Source of the DNA: Shimia sp.
GTDB taxonomy: Bacteria > Pseudomonadota > Alphaproteobacteria > Rhodobacterales > Rhodobacteraceae
Direction of reading: 5' to 3'
NCBI GenBank assembly: GCA_024224295.1
Contig: JAAENN010000265.1
Coordinates: 1 to 64,000, forward strand
Length of the DNA: 64,000 bases
Numbering within the stretch: the first letter of the stretch is position 1; each line of letters begins with the position of its first letter. Below the pieces are notes generated by a model. The model saw only the letters and a program-made list of their open reading frames with translations. It did no database searches and was not told the origin of the DNA. This document shows, piece by piece, positions 51,652 to 61,508 of this stretch. Made by a program: the position numbers and the translations under genes.

Positions 51652-52338
51652 TCAGGCCAGCCATTTGGCGTAGTCACTCACCAACAAATGGGTTGGCGCG
51701 ACATCTTCTTGGATCTCGGCAAACCGGCCAATCGGCTCACGGAAGACATTGTCTGTTTCATCATCATTCACGGTGGAGACCTCGCCAATCAACACATCGC
51801 CACCTTCGCCCCAGAATGCATGCCAGTCACCCGGCATCAGGGTCAGGCTCTCGCCCGGTGCGAACTTCAGTTTTTCGCCCGGGGCAAATGCACGGGGAAT
51901 GCCATCACACATCACCATGCCACCCCGGTCATCGGCAAAGTTCCCGTCGTCGTCAGAACCGAATAGCTCCACCACCATAGTGGCCCCACCGCGGTTAATA
52001 ATGTCTTCCGCCTTAATAACATGGGTGTGCATTGGCGATAGCTGATCCTGACGCGAGATCAGAAGCTTTTCCGCATAACACATGCCACCACCACGCTGAA
52101 GATCAGACAGGCGGCCATTTCGCAGCGTGAACAAAAAAAGACCCATCTCGTCAAATTGGCCCGCACCGTAGTCCGTTATGTCCCAACCACACCGCGCCTG
52201 AATAAGCGCCTCTGCCTCACTGGCCCGCGCCTTGAACTCTCCAGGTGTCCAATAGGCAAAAGGCGGCAGTTTAAAACCAAAAGACCGGATCATGTCATCC
52301 GCAGACGCTATGATGGCGTTGATGGTAGAGCGTTTCAT
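51652..52338 (-). CDS. D-lyxose isomerase (D-lyxose/D-mannose ketol-isomerase family)
   Basis: FAYWTPGEF; YAEKLLISRQDQLSPMHTHVIKAEDIINRGGATMVVEL; LMPGDWHAFWGEGGDVLIGEVSTVNDDETDN. Confidence 0.88.
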   Translation of the reverse strand: MKRSTINAIIASADDMIRSFGFKLPPFAYWTPGEFKARASEAEALIQARCGWDITDYGAGQFDEMGLFLFTLRNGRLSDLQRGGGMCYAEKLLISRQDQLSPMHTHVIKAEDIINRGGATMVVELFGSDDDGNFADDRGGMVMCDGIPRAFAPGEKLKFAPGESLTLMPGDWHAFWGEGGDVLIGEVSTVNDDETDNVFREPIGRFAEIQEDVAPTHLLVSDYAKWLA

Positions 52339-52374
52339 CTCATCCTCCGAAAATCGCCAAAGTTTTCTCGAACT

Positions 52375-52384
52375 TTAGCGCTAA
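52375..52384. promoter_or_regulatory. Perfect palindrome TTAGCGCTAA upstream of D-lyxose isomerase, LacI-type operator-like
   Basis: 10-bp perfect palindrome with central CG, 37 bp upstream of the start codon. Confidence 0.45.
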
Positions 52385-52513
52385 CATGTGTATCTCTTCC
52401 CTAAGCCACCTGATGGCTTTTCGGCAATGATAAATTCCAAAGGGATAGCAAAAATGTGCGTCTTCCGCACAATGTGCAAAGGCCCCCGCAAACTGTGCGA
52501 GGACCTTACTGTC

Positions 52514-53233
52514 TTAGAACGTCCGCACGTCGGTGATACTCTCCGCGCCAAATCGATCGCTTAGGATGTGACCACAAATTTTCGCCGCCGTATCCTCGGC
52601 TTTGGCCAAGCCACCTTCGGCTTTCATCGATTTGAACTGATCCAGCAGTGCGAAATCTTCTTCTGGTGCAGAACGAATGGTCGCCTGCATTCCGGTGTCA
52701 ATTACACCTGGCGCGATACTCTCCGCCTTCAGGCCCGCTACCGCATCCTCGACCATTGCCCTCACATGCATGTCCATCGCCGCTTTCGTGGAACAGTACA
52801 CACTCCATCCAGTGTAGGCATTGCGCCCTGCACCGCTGGAAATATGCACCACCCGACGGTCTGCACCTCCGGTGGCAGCCACAAAAGCGTCACTAAGGAT
52901 CAGAGCCGCCGTCACATTCACCGCCACCGACTGTGCAATCTTGCCCGCGTCCTGACGACCAATCGGAGCAATAGGTTCCACAATCCCCGCATTGTTGATC
53001 AACACGGCTTCGCTTGCACCGTCCAGGAAGGATGCGAACTCCGCACCTGTTGCGAACGCGCTCACCGCCGACGTGTCCCCCAGATCCAACGCGACTTCGG
53101 TCAACCCTGAAATCTCTGCTCCAATGCCAGAGCGGGACAGGCCCAAAACCTCATAGCCAGCCTCGATCATGCAGGTCACCATCCCCGCACCAAGCCCTTT
53201 GGAATGGCCTGTGATAATCGCCTTTTTCATCAT
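52514..53233 (-). CDS. SDR-family NAD(P)-dependent oxidoreductase
   Basis: AIITGHSKGLGAGM; NNAG; YCSTK. Confidence 0.9.
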   Translation of the reverse strand: MMKKAIITGHSKGLGAGMVTCMIEAGYEVLGLSRSGIGAEISGLTEVALDLGDTSAVSAFATGAEFASFLDGASEAVLINNAGIVEPIAPIGRQDAGKIAQSVAVNVTAALILSDAFVAATGGADRRVVHISSGAGRNAYTGWSVYCSTKAAMDMHVRAMVEDAVAGLKAESIAPGVIDTGMQATIRSAPEEDFALLDQFKSMKAEGGLAKAEDTAAKICGHILSDRFGAESITDVRTF

Positions 53234-53292
53234 CTTGCTCCCACAAGTTCATTTGTGAACCATCTCTACGCGTGTTTGACTGGGTGGCGCAA

Positions 53293-54537
53293 TTACCTGG
53301 ATATCAGAATGGCCCGGAAATCATTCACATTTGTGAGCGTCGGTCCCGGCACCACCTGCGCGTCAATCTTTGCAAAGAAACTATGCGCGTCGTTTTCGGC
53401 CAATGCCAATGCTGCGTCCACGCCTTTCGCCTGTGCGGTCGCCAACGTATGCGGCCCAATCACCGCGCCGGCCACGTCGGCAGCGCCATCCACACCATCG
53501 GTGTCGCAGGCGATTGCTTGAATCCCTTCCGTGCCCTCCAGCGCCAGCGCCAAGGCCAGCGCGAACTCGGCATTTGGCCCACCCACGCCGTCGCCACGCC
53601 GCGTTACGGTCAGCTCACCCCCCGACAGAAGCACACGCGGTCCACGCCCCACTTTAGCTTTGGCCAAGTCCGCTTGTTCTCGCGCCACATCCCGCGCTTC
53701 GCCTTCCAGCGCATCGCCAAGGATTTCCACCCGCAGCCCCGCCGCTTCTGCCACCTCCTGCGCTGCTTTGAGCGATTGCAGCGGAGACGCAAAAAGGATG
53801 TTTTCCGTGGTGGACAAGCGTTCGTCACCTGGCATCACCACACCGGCGTGGGCCCGCGCAGCCGCCTCGACATGCGCGGGCAGGGAAACGCCATACGGTG
53901 CCAAAGCGGCCAGCGCGCTGTCTAAACTCTCTGGTTCTGCAACTGTCGGACCTGAGCCGATCATCCCAGGATCATCGCCCGGTACGTCTGAGATCAAATA
54001 GCTCACCACTTTGGCTGGATAGGCCGCTGCCGCCAGCTGTCCGCCTTTGGCCTGGCACAGATGTTTGCGCAACGCATTCATTGCGGAAATCGGCGCGCCA
54101 GAGGCCAACAAATCGGCATTCACCTGTTTCAGTTCGTCCAGCGTCACCCCAGGTACTGGAGCTGTCAACAAAGACGACGCTCCGCCGGAAATCAAACACA
54201 CCACGGTGTCATCTGCTCCAAGCCCACGCATGAGGTCTAGCATTTCCAGCGTCGCGGCTTCCCCTGCTGCATCCGGCACCGGGTGTGCTGCGGATTTGAT
54301 GTTGATGCCTGCGCAGGAGCGTTCATAGCCATACCGCGTGATCACCAGCCCCTCGCAAGGTCCCCAAGCGCTTTCCAGCGCCTCCGCCATACGGGCACTC
54401 GCCTTGCCTGCGCCAACCACAATCAAACGGCCGTCGGGTTTCTCACCCAAAACCTCTGGCAAGGCGGCCATCGGATCCGCCACGGCCACCGCCCGATCAA
54501 ACAACTCTCTCAAAAATTTTTCCGGATTGATCATCAT
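53293..54537 (-). CDS. Glycerate 2-kinase (DUF4147/MOFRL, TtuD/GckA type)
   Basis: VVGAGKASARMAEALE; TVVCLISGGASSLL; NALRKHLCQAKGGQLA; LSGGELTVTRRGDGVGGPNAEFALALAL. Confidence 0.92.
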   Translation of the reverse strand: MMINPEKFLRELFDRAVAVADPMAALPEVLGEKPDGRLIVVGAGKASARMAEALESAWGPCEGLVITRYGYERSCAGINIKSAAHPVPDAAGEAATLEMLDLMRGLGADDTVVCLISGGASSLLTAPVPGVTLDELKQVNADLLASGAPISAMNALRKHLCQAKGGQLAAAAYPAKVVSYLISDVPGDDPGMIGSGPTVAEPESLDSALAALAPYGVSLPAHVEAAARAHAGVVMPGDERLSTTENILFASPLQSLKAAQEVAEAAGLRVEILGDALEGEARDVAREQADLAKAKVGRGPRVLLSGGELTVTRRGDGVGGPNAEFALALALALEGTEGIQAIACDTDGVDGAADVAGAVIGPHTLATAQAKGVDAALALAENDAHSFFAKIDAQVVPGPTLTNVNDFRAILISR

Positions 54538-54684
54538 ACTCACACTCCCCCACTGCGCATGCATTCACTCCTCTTTGGCACCCGACCACATGCAACCAGA
54601 ACCTATGCCAAAGAATGTTTCCGCTAACATGCACAGAATTTCTATCTGAGCAAGGTCACACGCCTGTGCCCCCCAAAGCTCACC

Positions 54685-54700
54685 TTTCCAACCTTGGAAA
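54685..54700. promoter_or_regulatory. Inverted repeat TTTCCAA-CC-TTGGAAA between glycerate kinase and LysR gene
   Basis: Perfect 7+7 inverted repeat in the divergent intergenic region. Confidence 0.5.
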
Positions 54701-54742
54701 CCTGCCCTAGAGTGCCGCGACCTTCATTGCCCGCGAGCGCCC

Positions 54743-55642
54743 ATGGCCCAGATCAGCCTGAAACAGCTTCAAGCCTTTGTGGCCGTTGCCGACATGCACA
54801 GTTTTCGCCGCGCGGCGGACCGGCTGAACACCACTCAGCCCAATATCTCGACCCGTATCGCCGCACTTGAAGGACAAATTGGACATTCCCTGATGACCCG
54901 AGATGCGGGCTCTGTCCGGCTGACGCCCATGGGGGAGAAGCTGCTGTCAGAGGCGCGCAATGTGCTTTTGGCAATGGATCGCTTCCTGCTCACCGCCGCA
55001 GATGACAGCCTGTTTGACGGCACCCTACGCATAGGTGTGACCGAGATGATCGTGCACACCTGGCTGGGGGAGTTCTTTTCCGTCCTAAAAGAACGCTTTC
55101 CAAATATTGACATGGACCTGACCGTTGATCTGTCGGTGAATCTATCCCGCGCGTTGACAGAACGACGGATTGATCTGGCTTTACAAAGCGCGCCGTTTGA
55201 ACGCCAAAGCAGCGGCAGTGCGGATCTTGGTCCCTTACCGATGCTGTGGGTCGGCAGCCCTCGACTAGGCCTTTCCAACAGGGTGCTAAGCCTGCACGAG
55301 CTGGCCAAGCACCCGATACTGACGCACGCGCGCGGCACGATTCCGTACAACCAGATGCAAGATCACTTCGCCGCCTTCTCAGACATTTCTGTACGGCATG
55401 TCTCCTCCTCCAATCTGGCGGCCTGCCACCAGATGACCCGCGACGGCCTGGGTGTAGCTTGTCTACCAGAAGCCATGGTGCGCGACGACCTTGTCGGCGG
55501 ATCTCTGGCCCCCCTACGCTATCTTTGGGTGCCTGATGCTCTTCAGTTTTACGCGCGGTACGACGCCGACACCTGCCCAAGTTTTGTAAAGGCAGCGGCG
55601 GAGTTGGCTCAACAGATTGCACAGGCTCACGCCGCACGATAA
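54743..55642 (+). CDS. LysR-family transcriptional regulator
   Basis: ISLKQLQAFVAVADMHSFRRAADRLNTTQPNISTRIAALEGQIG. Confidence 0.95.
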   Translation: MAQISLKQLQAFVAVADMHSFRRAADRLNTTQPNISTRIAALEGQIGHSLMTRDAGSVRLTPMGEKLLSEARNVLLAMDRFLLTAADDSLFDGTLRIGVTEMIVHTWLGEFFSVLKERFPNIDMDLTVDLSVNLSRALTERRIDLALQSAPFERQSSGSADLGPLPMLWVGSPRLGLSNRVLSLHELAKHPILTHARGTIPYNQMQDHFAAFSDISVRHVSSSNLAACHQMTRDGLGVACLPEAMVRDDLVGGSLAPLRYLWVPDALQFYARYDADTCPSFVKAAAELAQQIAQAHAAR

Positions 55643-55734
55643 ATTTTCCCAATCTATTTCATGAATTCTAATAATTGGATTTCATGAGGCGCGCCCTCTA
55701 CCTTGCTCATCAAGATACAAGGAGGCGTTTACAG

Positions 55735-57822
55735 ATGCCATCACCCAGGGCCCGTTTGGGCGTCGATATTGGCGGAACTTTCACCGATGTGGTGTTGGAG
55801 ATTGGTGAAAAGCGCTTTTCCACCAAAGTATTGACCACATACGCCGCGCCTGAGAACGCCATTGTCGACGGCATGCATCAAGTGTGCGCCAAGGCTGGTG
55901 TAACGCCCGCCGCCATTGACCAAATCATCCACGGCACGACGTTGGCGACAAACGCGCTGATTGAGCGGCGCGGTGCCAAAACCGCGTTGATCACCACCGA
56001 AGGCTTCCGTGATGTCATCGAAATGCGCACGGAAAGCCGGTTTGAGCAGTACGACTTGAACCTTACGCTGCCGGAGCCACTATTGCCGCGCAACCGCCGC
56101 TATGTGCTGCGCGAACGCATGGACGCCACAGGTGCGGCCCTGATCCCGCTGGAACGCGCCGACATCGAAGCGCTAGCCGAGGAACTGGCCGAAGCAAACT
56201 ACGAAAGCATCGCCGTGGGCCTGCTGCATTCCTATGTGAACGACGCCCACGAGCGTCTGATTGCCGAGGTGCTGGCGGAAAAACTGCCCGACGTAATGGT
56301 CTCGCTCTCCTGCGAGGTCTCCCCGCAGATGCGCGAATATGAACGCTTCAACACCACCATCGCCAACGCCTATATCAAGCCTCTGATCAAATCCTATCTG
56401 GGCCGTCTGAAAGATCGACTGGCCGAAGAAGGCGCCGCGTGCCCCGTGTTCCTGATGCACTCCGGCGGCGGAATCATGTCCTTGGAAAGCGCTGCGGATT
56501 TCCCGGTGCGTTTGGTAGAGAGCGGACCAGCAGGCGGTGCCATTTTTGCGGCCGACATTGCCGCGCAACACGGCCTCAACAAAGTGCTCAGCTTTGACAT
56601 GGGCGGCACAACCGCCAAAATCTGCCTTATCAAAGATCAAACCCCCAAAACCGCGCGTGTGTTTGAGGTTGCCCGCACCTATCGCTTCAAAAAAGGCTCC
56701 GGTATGCCGATCTCGATCCCGGTGATCGACATGGTTGAAATTGGCGCGGGCGGCGGCTCACTGGCCCATGTGGATGCGATGAACCAGATCCGCGTTGGTC
56801 CCGAAAGTGCGGGGTCCGAACCCGGCCCGGCGTGCTATGGCCGTGGCGGCGACACCCCGGCTGTAACAGACGCTGACCTGATCCTTGGCAAGCTAGACCC
56901 CAACAACTTCGCGGGCGGCTCCATTCTTCTACACCCAGACAATTCTGCAATAGCGCTCGACGCGGCAATTGGTCAAACCCTCGACATGGACGCCACCGAA
57001 GCAGCCTTTGGCCTGGCAGAAGTTGTTGATGAAAACATGGCCAATGCTGCCCGCGTGCACGCCGTGGAGAACGGTGAAGACCTTTCCGAATACACGATGA
57101 TTGCCTTTGGCGGCGCAGCCCCACTGCATGCCGCCCGACTTTGCGAAAAACTCGGTGTCTCCCGCTGCCTCGTGCCTCAAGGTGCCGGCGTCGGGTCGGC
57201 CATCGGCTTCCTGCGCGCACCGTTCAGCTTTGAGGCCAACCGCTCCGTCTTCATGCGCATTGGTGACTTTAATCCAGAGAGGGTAAAGGCCCTGTTTGCG
57301 GATATGTCCGACGAGGCCACCTGCTTTGTGCGTTCCTGTGACGCGGAGGCCGAAATCCTGCGAGATCACAAGATCTACATGCGCTACGCCGGACAGGGTT
57401 GGGAAATCCCCATCGCCTTGACCGCAGAACAAGCGGCCACGCCAGATGCCGACACGTTCCTGCAGCTGTTTGAGACAGATTACAAAGCGCTCTTTGGCCG
57501 TGCCGTTGAAGGCATGGATGTCGAAATCACCGTGTGGAGCGTGAACGCCTACACCGCACAGGCCACCGCCACCCCACTCAACGACACCAGCGCGCTGACG
57601 CCGCTCGTGCCGACCACGACCCGCCCGCTTTTTGATCCAGCTTTGGCCAAAACCGTGGACGCCGCCGTCGTTGCCCGCACCGACCTGCCAAACGGCCATA
57701 TCGCCCAAGGCCCCGCCGTGGTGACTGAGGATGAAACCACCGTCGTCGTCCCTGCCAGCCGCGAGGTGCTGACCCACGCAGACGGCACGCTCGACGTGCG
57801 CACAAAGGAGACCATCCAATGA
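55735..57822 (+). CDS. Hydantoinase/oxoprolinase family protein, HyuA-like subunit
   Basis: ARLGVDIGGTFTDVVLE; HGTTLATNALIERRGAKTALITTEGFRDVIEM; SFDMGGTTAKICL. RBS aaggagg before ATG 55735. Confidence 0.95.
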   Translation: MPSPRARLGVDIGGTFTDVVLEIGEKRFSTKVLTTYAAPENAIVDGMHQVCAKAGVTPAAIDQIIHGTTLATNALIERRGAKTALITTEGFRDVIEMRTESRFEQYDLNLTLPEPLLPRNRRYVLRERMDATGAALIPLERADIEALAEELAEANYESIAVGLLHSYVNDAHERLIAEVLAEKLPDVMVSLSCEVSPQMREYERFNTTIANAYIKPLIKSYLGRLKDRLAEEGAACPVFLMHSGGGIMSLESAADFPVRLVESGPAGGAIFAADIAAQHGLNKVLSFDMGGTTAKICLIKDQTPKTARVFEVARTYRFKKGSGMPISIPVIDMVEIGAGGGSLAHVDAMNQIRVGPESAGSEPGPACYGRGGDTPAVTDADLILGKLDPNNFAGGSILLHPDNSAIALDAAIGQTLDMDATEAAFGLAEVVDENMANAARVHAVENGEDLSEYTMIAFGGAAPLHAARLCEKLGVSRCLVPQGAGVGSAIGFLRAPFSFEANRSVFMRIGDFNPERVKALFADMSDEATCFVRSCDAEAEILRDHKIYMRYAGQGWEIPIALTAEQAATPDADTFLQLFETDYKALFGRAVEGMDVEITVWSVNAYTAQATATPLNDTSALTPLVPTTTRPLFDPALAKTVDAAVVARTDLPNGHIAQGPAVVTEDETTVVVPASREVLTHADGTLDVRTKETIQ

Positions 57823-59525
57823 CCGAGCACAGCAAAGTTGCCTCTCAGGTCATGTGGAACCGCATGATCTCCGTGGTGGAAGAACAGGCACAAGCGCTTG
57901 TCCGCACAGCCTTTTCCACCTCCGTACGCGAGGCAGGAGACCTCTCCGCCGGGGTCTACAACCAAGCCGGGGAAATGTTGGCGCAAGCAGTGACCGGCAC
58001 GCCAGGACACGTGAACGCCATGGCGGATGCCGTCGGGCATTTCATCCGCCGCATCGGGCGCGAGAACATGTTTGAGGGCGACGTCTATCTGACCAATGAC
58101 CCGTGGGAAGGCACCGGCCACAAACATGACATCACTGTTGTGACACCCTCTTTCCACAACGGCCAGTTGATCGGCTTCTTCGCCTGCACAGCGCATGTCA
58201 CGGATATCGGTGGGCGCGGTTTTGGTGCGGATGCCAATGACGTGCACGAAGAAGGACTTTACTTACCGATCATGAAATTTGCTGATCGCGGCACGGTGGA
58301 TCAAACCTTGCTTGCCCTGATCCGGGGTAACGTACGCGAACCAGATCAGCTTGTTGGCGACATCTACGCACTGGCAAACAGCAATGAGATTGGTCACAAT
58401 CGCCTGATCGACATGGTGGAAGAGTTTGGTCTGTCCGACCTGTCCGGCATCTCCGATTTCATCCTGAGCAACTCCCACAAAGCCACCTTGACGCGTATCA
58501 ATGCGCTCACACCCGGTGAAGCCGAAGGCCACCTGCGCATCGATGGCTACGACACGCCCATCGACCTGCACGTCAAACTGACCATCGAGAAAGACCGCAT
58601 TCTGAGCGATTGGGACGGCACCTCTGGCTTGGACAAGAAAGGCATCAACGTGCCGCTGGTCTACACCAAGGCCTATGCCTGCTACGCGCTGAAATGCGCC
58701 ATCGCGCCCGAGATCCCCAACAACGCCGCCTCTCTGGCCCCGTTTGAGATCACCGCGCCGGACAACAGCATCGTGAATGCCAAATTCCCGGCCCCCGTCG
58801 CCCTGCGTCATGTGATTGGCCACATGGTGCCCGACACGGTCTACAACGCGCTCGACAAACTGCTACCGAACACCGTGCTCGCCGAGGGCGCAGGCTGCCT
58901 CTGCAACTTCCAGGTTTCCCTGCGCCCTCGCATGGATGGCGACACGCCGGAAGACCCGGTACGCGCCGAGGTGCTGACGTTTAACTCCGGCGGCTCCGGC
59001 GCACGGCCCACACTCGACGGCATGAACGCAACCGCCTTCCCATCCGGAGTAATGACCATGCCGGTGGAAGCCACCGAACAGGTTGGCCCGGTGCTGATCT
59101 GGCGCAAAGAGCTGCGCCCGGACAGCGGCGGCGCAGGTGAGTTCCGTGGCGGTTTGGGCCAATACATGGATGTCGGCGCGCGCGAGGGCTACGAATTTGA
59201 CATCTCCCTGATGCTGGACCGCGTCGATCACCCAGCTCAAGGCCGCCGCAACGGCGGCGCCGGTGGGGCCACCCGTCTGGCCCGCTCCGATGGCTCAGCG
59301 GTGCGCGGCAAGGGCAAACAATTCATACCCCATGGCACTGTGGTGCAAATGGGCTTCCCCGGCGGCGCTGGCTACGGTAACCCAAACCGCCGTGATCCGG
59401 AGCGTGTAAAACGCGATGTTGCGCTTGGCTACATCACCCCGGAACACGCTGCAGAGCATTACAACATATCGGCAGACGACATTGCCGAGGCCCTCACGAG
59501 GGCCAAACGGGGGGAGATTGTCTAA
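57819..59525 (+). CDS. Hydantoinase B/oxoprolinase family protein, HyuB-like subunit
   Basis: VMWNRMISVVEEQAQALVRTAFSTSVREAGDLSAGVY; VYLTNDPWEGTGHKHDITVVTP; overlaps hyuA stop. Confidence 0.95.
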   Translation: MTEHSKVASQVMWNRMISVVEEQAQALVRTAFSTSVREAGDLSAGVYNQAGEMLAQAVTGTPGHVNAMADAVGHFIRRIGRENMFEGDVYLTNDPWEGTGHKHDITVVTPSFHNGQLIGFFACTAHVTDIGGRGFGADANDVHEEGLYLPIMKFADRGTVDQTLLALIRGNVREPDQLVGDIYALANSNEIGHNRLIDMVEEFGLSDLSGISDFILSNSHKATLTRINALTPGEAEGHLRIDGYDTPIDLHVKLTIEKDRILSDWDGTSGLDKKGINVPLVYTKAYACYALKCAIAPEIPNNAASLAPFEITAPDNSIVNAKFPAPVALRHVIGHMVPDTVYNALDKLLPNTVLAEGAGCLCNFQVSLRPRMDGDTPEDPVRAEVLTFNSGGSGARPTLDGMNATAFPSGVMTMPVEATEQVGPVLIWRKELRPDSGGAGEFRGGLGQYMDVGAREGYEFDISLMLDRVDHPAQGRRNGGAGGATRLARSDGSAVRGKGKQFIPHGTVVQMGFPGGAGYGNPNRRDPERVKRDVALGYITPEHAAEHYNISADDIAEALTRAKRGEIV

Positions 59526-60742
59526 TGGCAGCAGGCGCAATGGCGACCAAGCCAACCAAAACATCTTACGACGTGGTTATCATCGGTGGGGCGATCATGG
59601 GATCCTCTACCGCTTGGTTTTTGTCCGACAACCCGGATTTTAGTGGATCGGTTCTGGTGGTTGAGAAAGACCCGACCTACGAGTTCAGCTCCACCGCACA
59701 TACCAACTCCTGTATGCGGCAACAGTTTTCCAACACGCTAAACGTTCAGATTTCCCAGTTCGCCGCCGACTTTGTAAAAAGCCTGCGCGCGCGTATGGGC
59801 GGTGACGAGCGGGTGCCCAATGTGGACATCCAGAACTACGGTTACCTCTATCTGGCGGACAAAGAGAGCTTTGCCCAAACTCTACGCGACAACCAAAAGA
59901 TTCAGCTAGCTGCCGGTGCCGCAACAGAACTCCTGACCTCCGAAGAAATCGCCGCCCGCTACCCGTTCTACAATTTGGACGACATCCTTCTGGGCTCGAT
60001 CAACACCAGAGACGAAGGCTATTGGGATGGCGGCGTTGTGTTTGACTGGTTCCGCCGCTCCGCCCGCGAACGCGGTGTGGAGTATGTGCAGGGCGAAGTG
60101 GTCGCCATGGCGCGCGACGGCGGCAAAGTCACCTCTGTCACCTTGGCGTCCGGCGATGTGGTTTCCTGCGGTCAGGTGGTGAACGCCTCCGGTCCCCGCG
60201 CCGCGCGCACCTCGGAAATGGCAGGTATCCAGATGCCGGTGGAACCACGCAAGCGCTTCACTTGGATTTTCTCTGCGGAACAGCCACTGCCGATGGACCT
60301 GCCGCTGACCATCGACCCGTCCGGCGTACATGTCCGACAGGATGGTCCCACCACCTACCTCGCAGGTGCCGCACCTGATCCGGACCCAGCAGTGGCCTTT
60401 GATGATTTCCACATGGATCACAACCGCTGGCAGGATCATGTTTGGCCAATCATCGCTACCCGTATTCCGCAGTTTGAAGCCATCAAAGTAGGGGGCGAAT
60501 GGGCCGGGCACTATGCCTATAACACCCTCGATCAAAACGCTATTTTGGGCCCCCATCCAGAAATCCAAAACTTCATTTTCCAGAACGGTTTCTCCGGCCA
60601 CGGGCTACAACAAAGTCCCGCTATGGGCCGCGCCGTGGCAGAATTACTGACCTACGGGGAATTCCGCACCCTAGACATGGCGCCCTTTACGTTTGAACGT
60701 GTTCTCAACAATGACCCTATAGTTGAGAAGGCCGTAATCTGA
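59525..60742 (+). CDS. FAD-dependent oxidoreductase, DAO family
   Basis: YDVVIIGGAIMGSSTAWFLSDN; VVNASGPRAARTSEMAG; C-terminal FIFQNGFSGHGLQQSPAMGRAVAEL. Confidence 0.93.
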   Translation: MAAGAMATKPTKTSYDVVIIGGAIMGSSTAWFLSDNPDFSGSVLVVEKDPTYEFSSTAHTNSCMRQQFSNTLNVQISQFAADFVKSLRARMGGDERVPNVDIQNYGYLYLADKESFAQTLRDNQKIQLAAGAATELLTSEEIAARYPFYNLDDILLGSINTRDEGYWDGGVVFDWFRRSARERGVEYVQGEVVAMARDGGKVTSVTLASGDVVSCGQVVNASGPRAARTSEMAGIQMPVEPRKRFTWIFSAEQPLPMDLPLTIDPSGVHVRQDGPTTYLAGAAPDPDPAVAFDDFHMDHNRWQDHVWPIIATRIPQFEAIKVGGEWAGHYAYNTLDQNAILGPHPEIQNFIFQNGFSGHGLQQSPAMGRAVAELLTYGEFRTLDMAPFTFERVLNNDPIVEKAVI

Positions 60743-61506
60743 TGGTGCAATCCAACCCGTTCCTGACCGCAATCCGCGCAGGCAAACCACAAATTGGCCT
60801 ATGGGTCTCACTTGGCGATCCGCTGACAACCGAGGTCGTGGCAGGTGCGGGCTATGACTGGCTGCTGCTGGACATGGAACACGGCGCAGGGGAGCTCGCT
60901 GACGTACAGGCGCAGCTGCAGGTGATCAAAGGCTATAACAGCACCGCAATTGTGCGCCCGGACTGGACCGATCCCGCGAAAATCAAACGCCTGATGGACA
61001 TGGGCGCGCCGGGCCTGCTGTTTCCGATGGTGCAAAACGCCGACGAAGCCGCCGCCGCGGTGGCTGCCACGCGCTACCCGCCCAAGGGCACCCGCGGCTT
61101 TGGAGGCACCACCCGTGCTACGGGTTTTGGCCGCGATAAAGGTTACACCACCACCGTGGAGGACAACACCGCCGTGCTGGTTCAGGTGGAGTCTCTGCAA
61201 GCTTTGGAAAATGTAGAGGCCATTGCCTCGGTGGACGGCGTTGATGGCGTCTTTTTTGGCCCCGCCGATATTGCCGCAGACATGGGCTACCTCGGTCAGG
61301 CCATGCATGATGACGTATGGTCAAAAATCCTGCCCGCCGCGATGCGACTGATTTCCAAGAAAATTCCTGTTGGCACTCTTGTCCGTGACGTGGCCTTTGC
61401 CCGCCGCCTGTTGAGCGCGGGGTTCACCTTTGTCGCCTGCGGCTCGGATGCCGGACTTCTGGCCAATGCCGCAGATAGTTTACTAGAAGACGTGAAAGCT
61501 CCCTGA
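60742..61506 (+). CDS. HpcH/HpaI family aldolase (2-keto-3-deoxy acid aldolase, GarL-like)
   Basis: IGLWVSLGDPLTTEVVAGAGYDWLLLDMEHGAGELADVQAQL; KGTRGFGGTTRATGFGR; DGVFFGPADIAADMGYLGQ. Confidence 0.93.
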   Translation: MVQSNPFLTAIRAGKPQIGLWVSLGDPLTTEVVAGAGYDWLLLDMEHGAGELADVQAQLQVIKGYNSTAIVRPDWTDPAKIKRLMDMGAPGLLFPMVQNADEAAAAVAATRYPPKGTRGFGGTTRATGFGRDKGYTTTVEDNTAVLVQVESLQALENVEAIASVDGVDGVFFGPADIAADMGYLGQAMHDDVWSKILPAAMRLISKKIPVGTLVRDVAFARRLLSAGFTFVACGSDAGLLANAADSLLEDVKAP

Positions 61507-61508
61507 CT

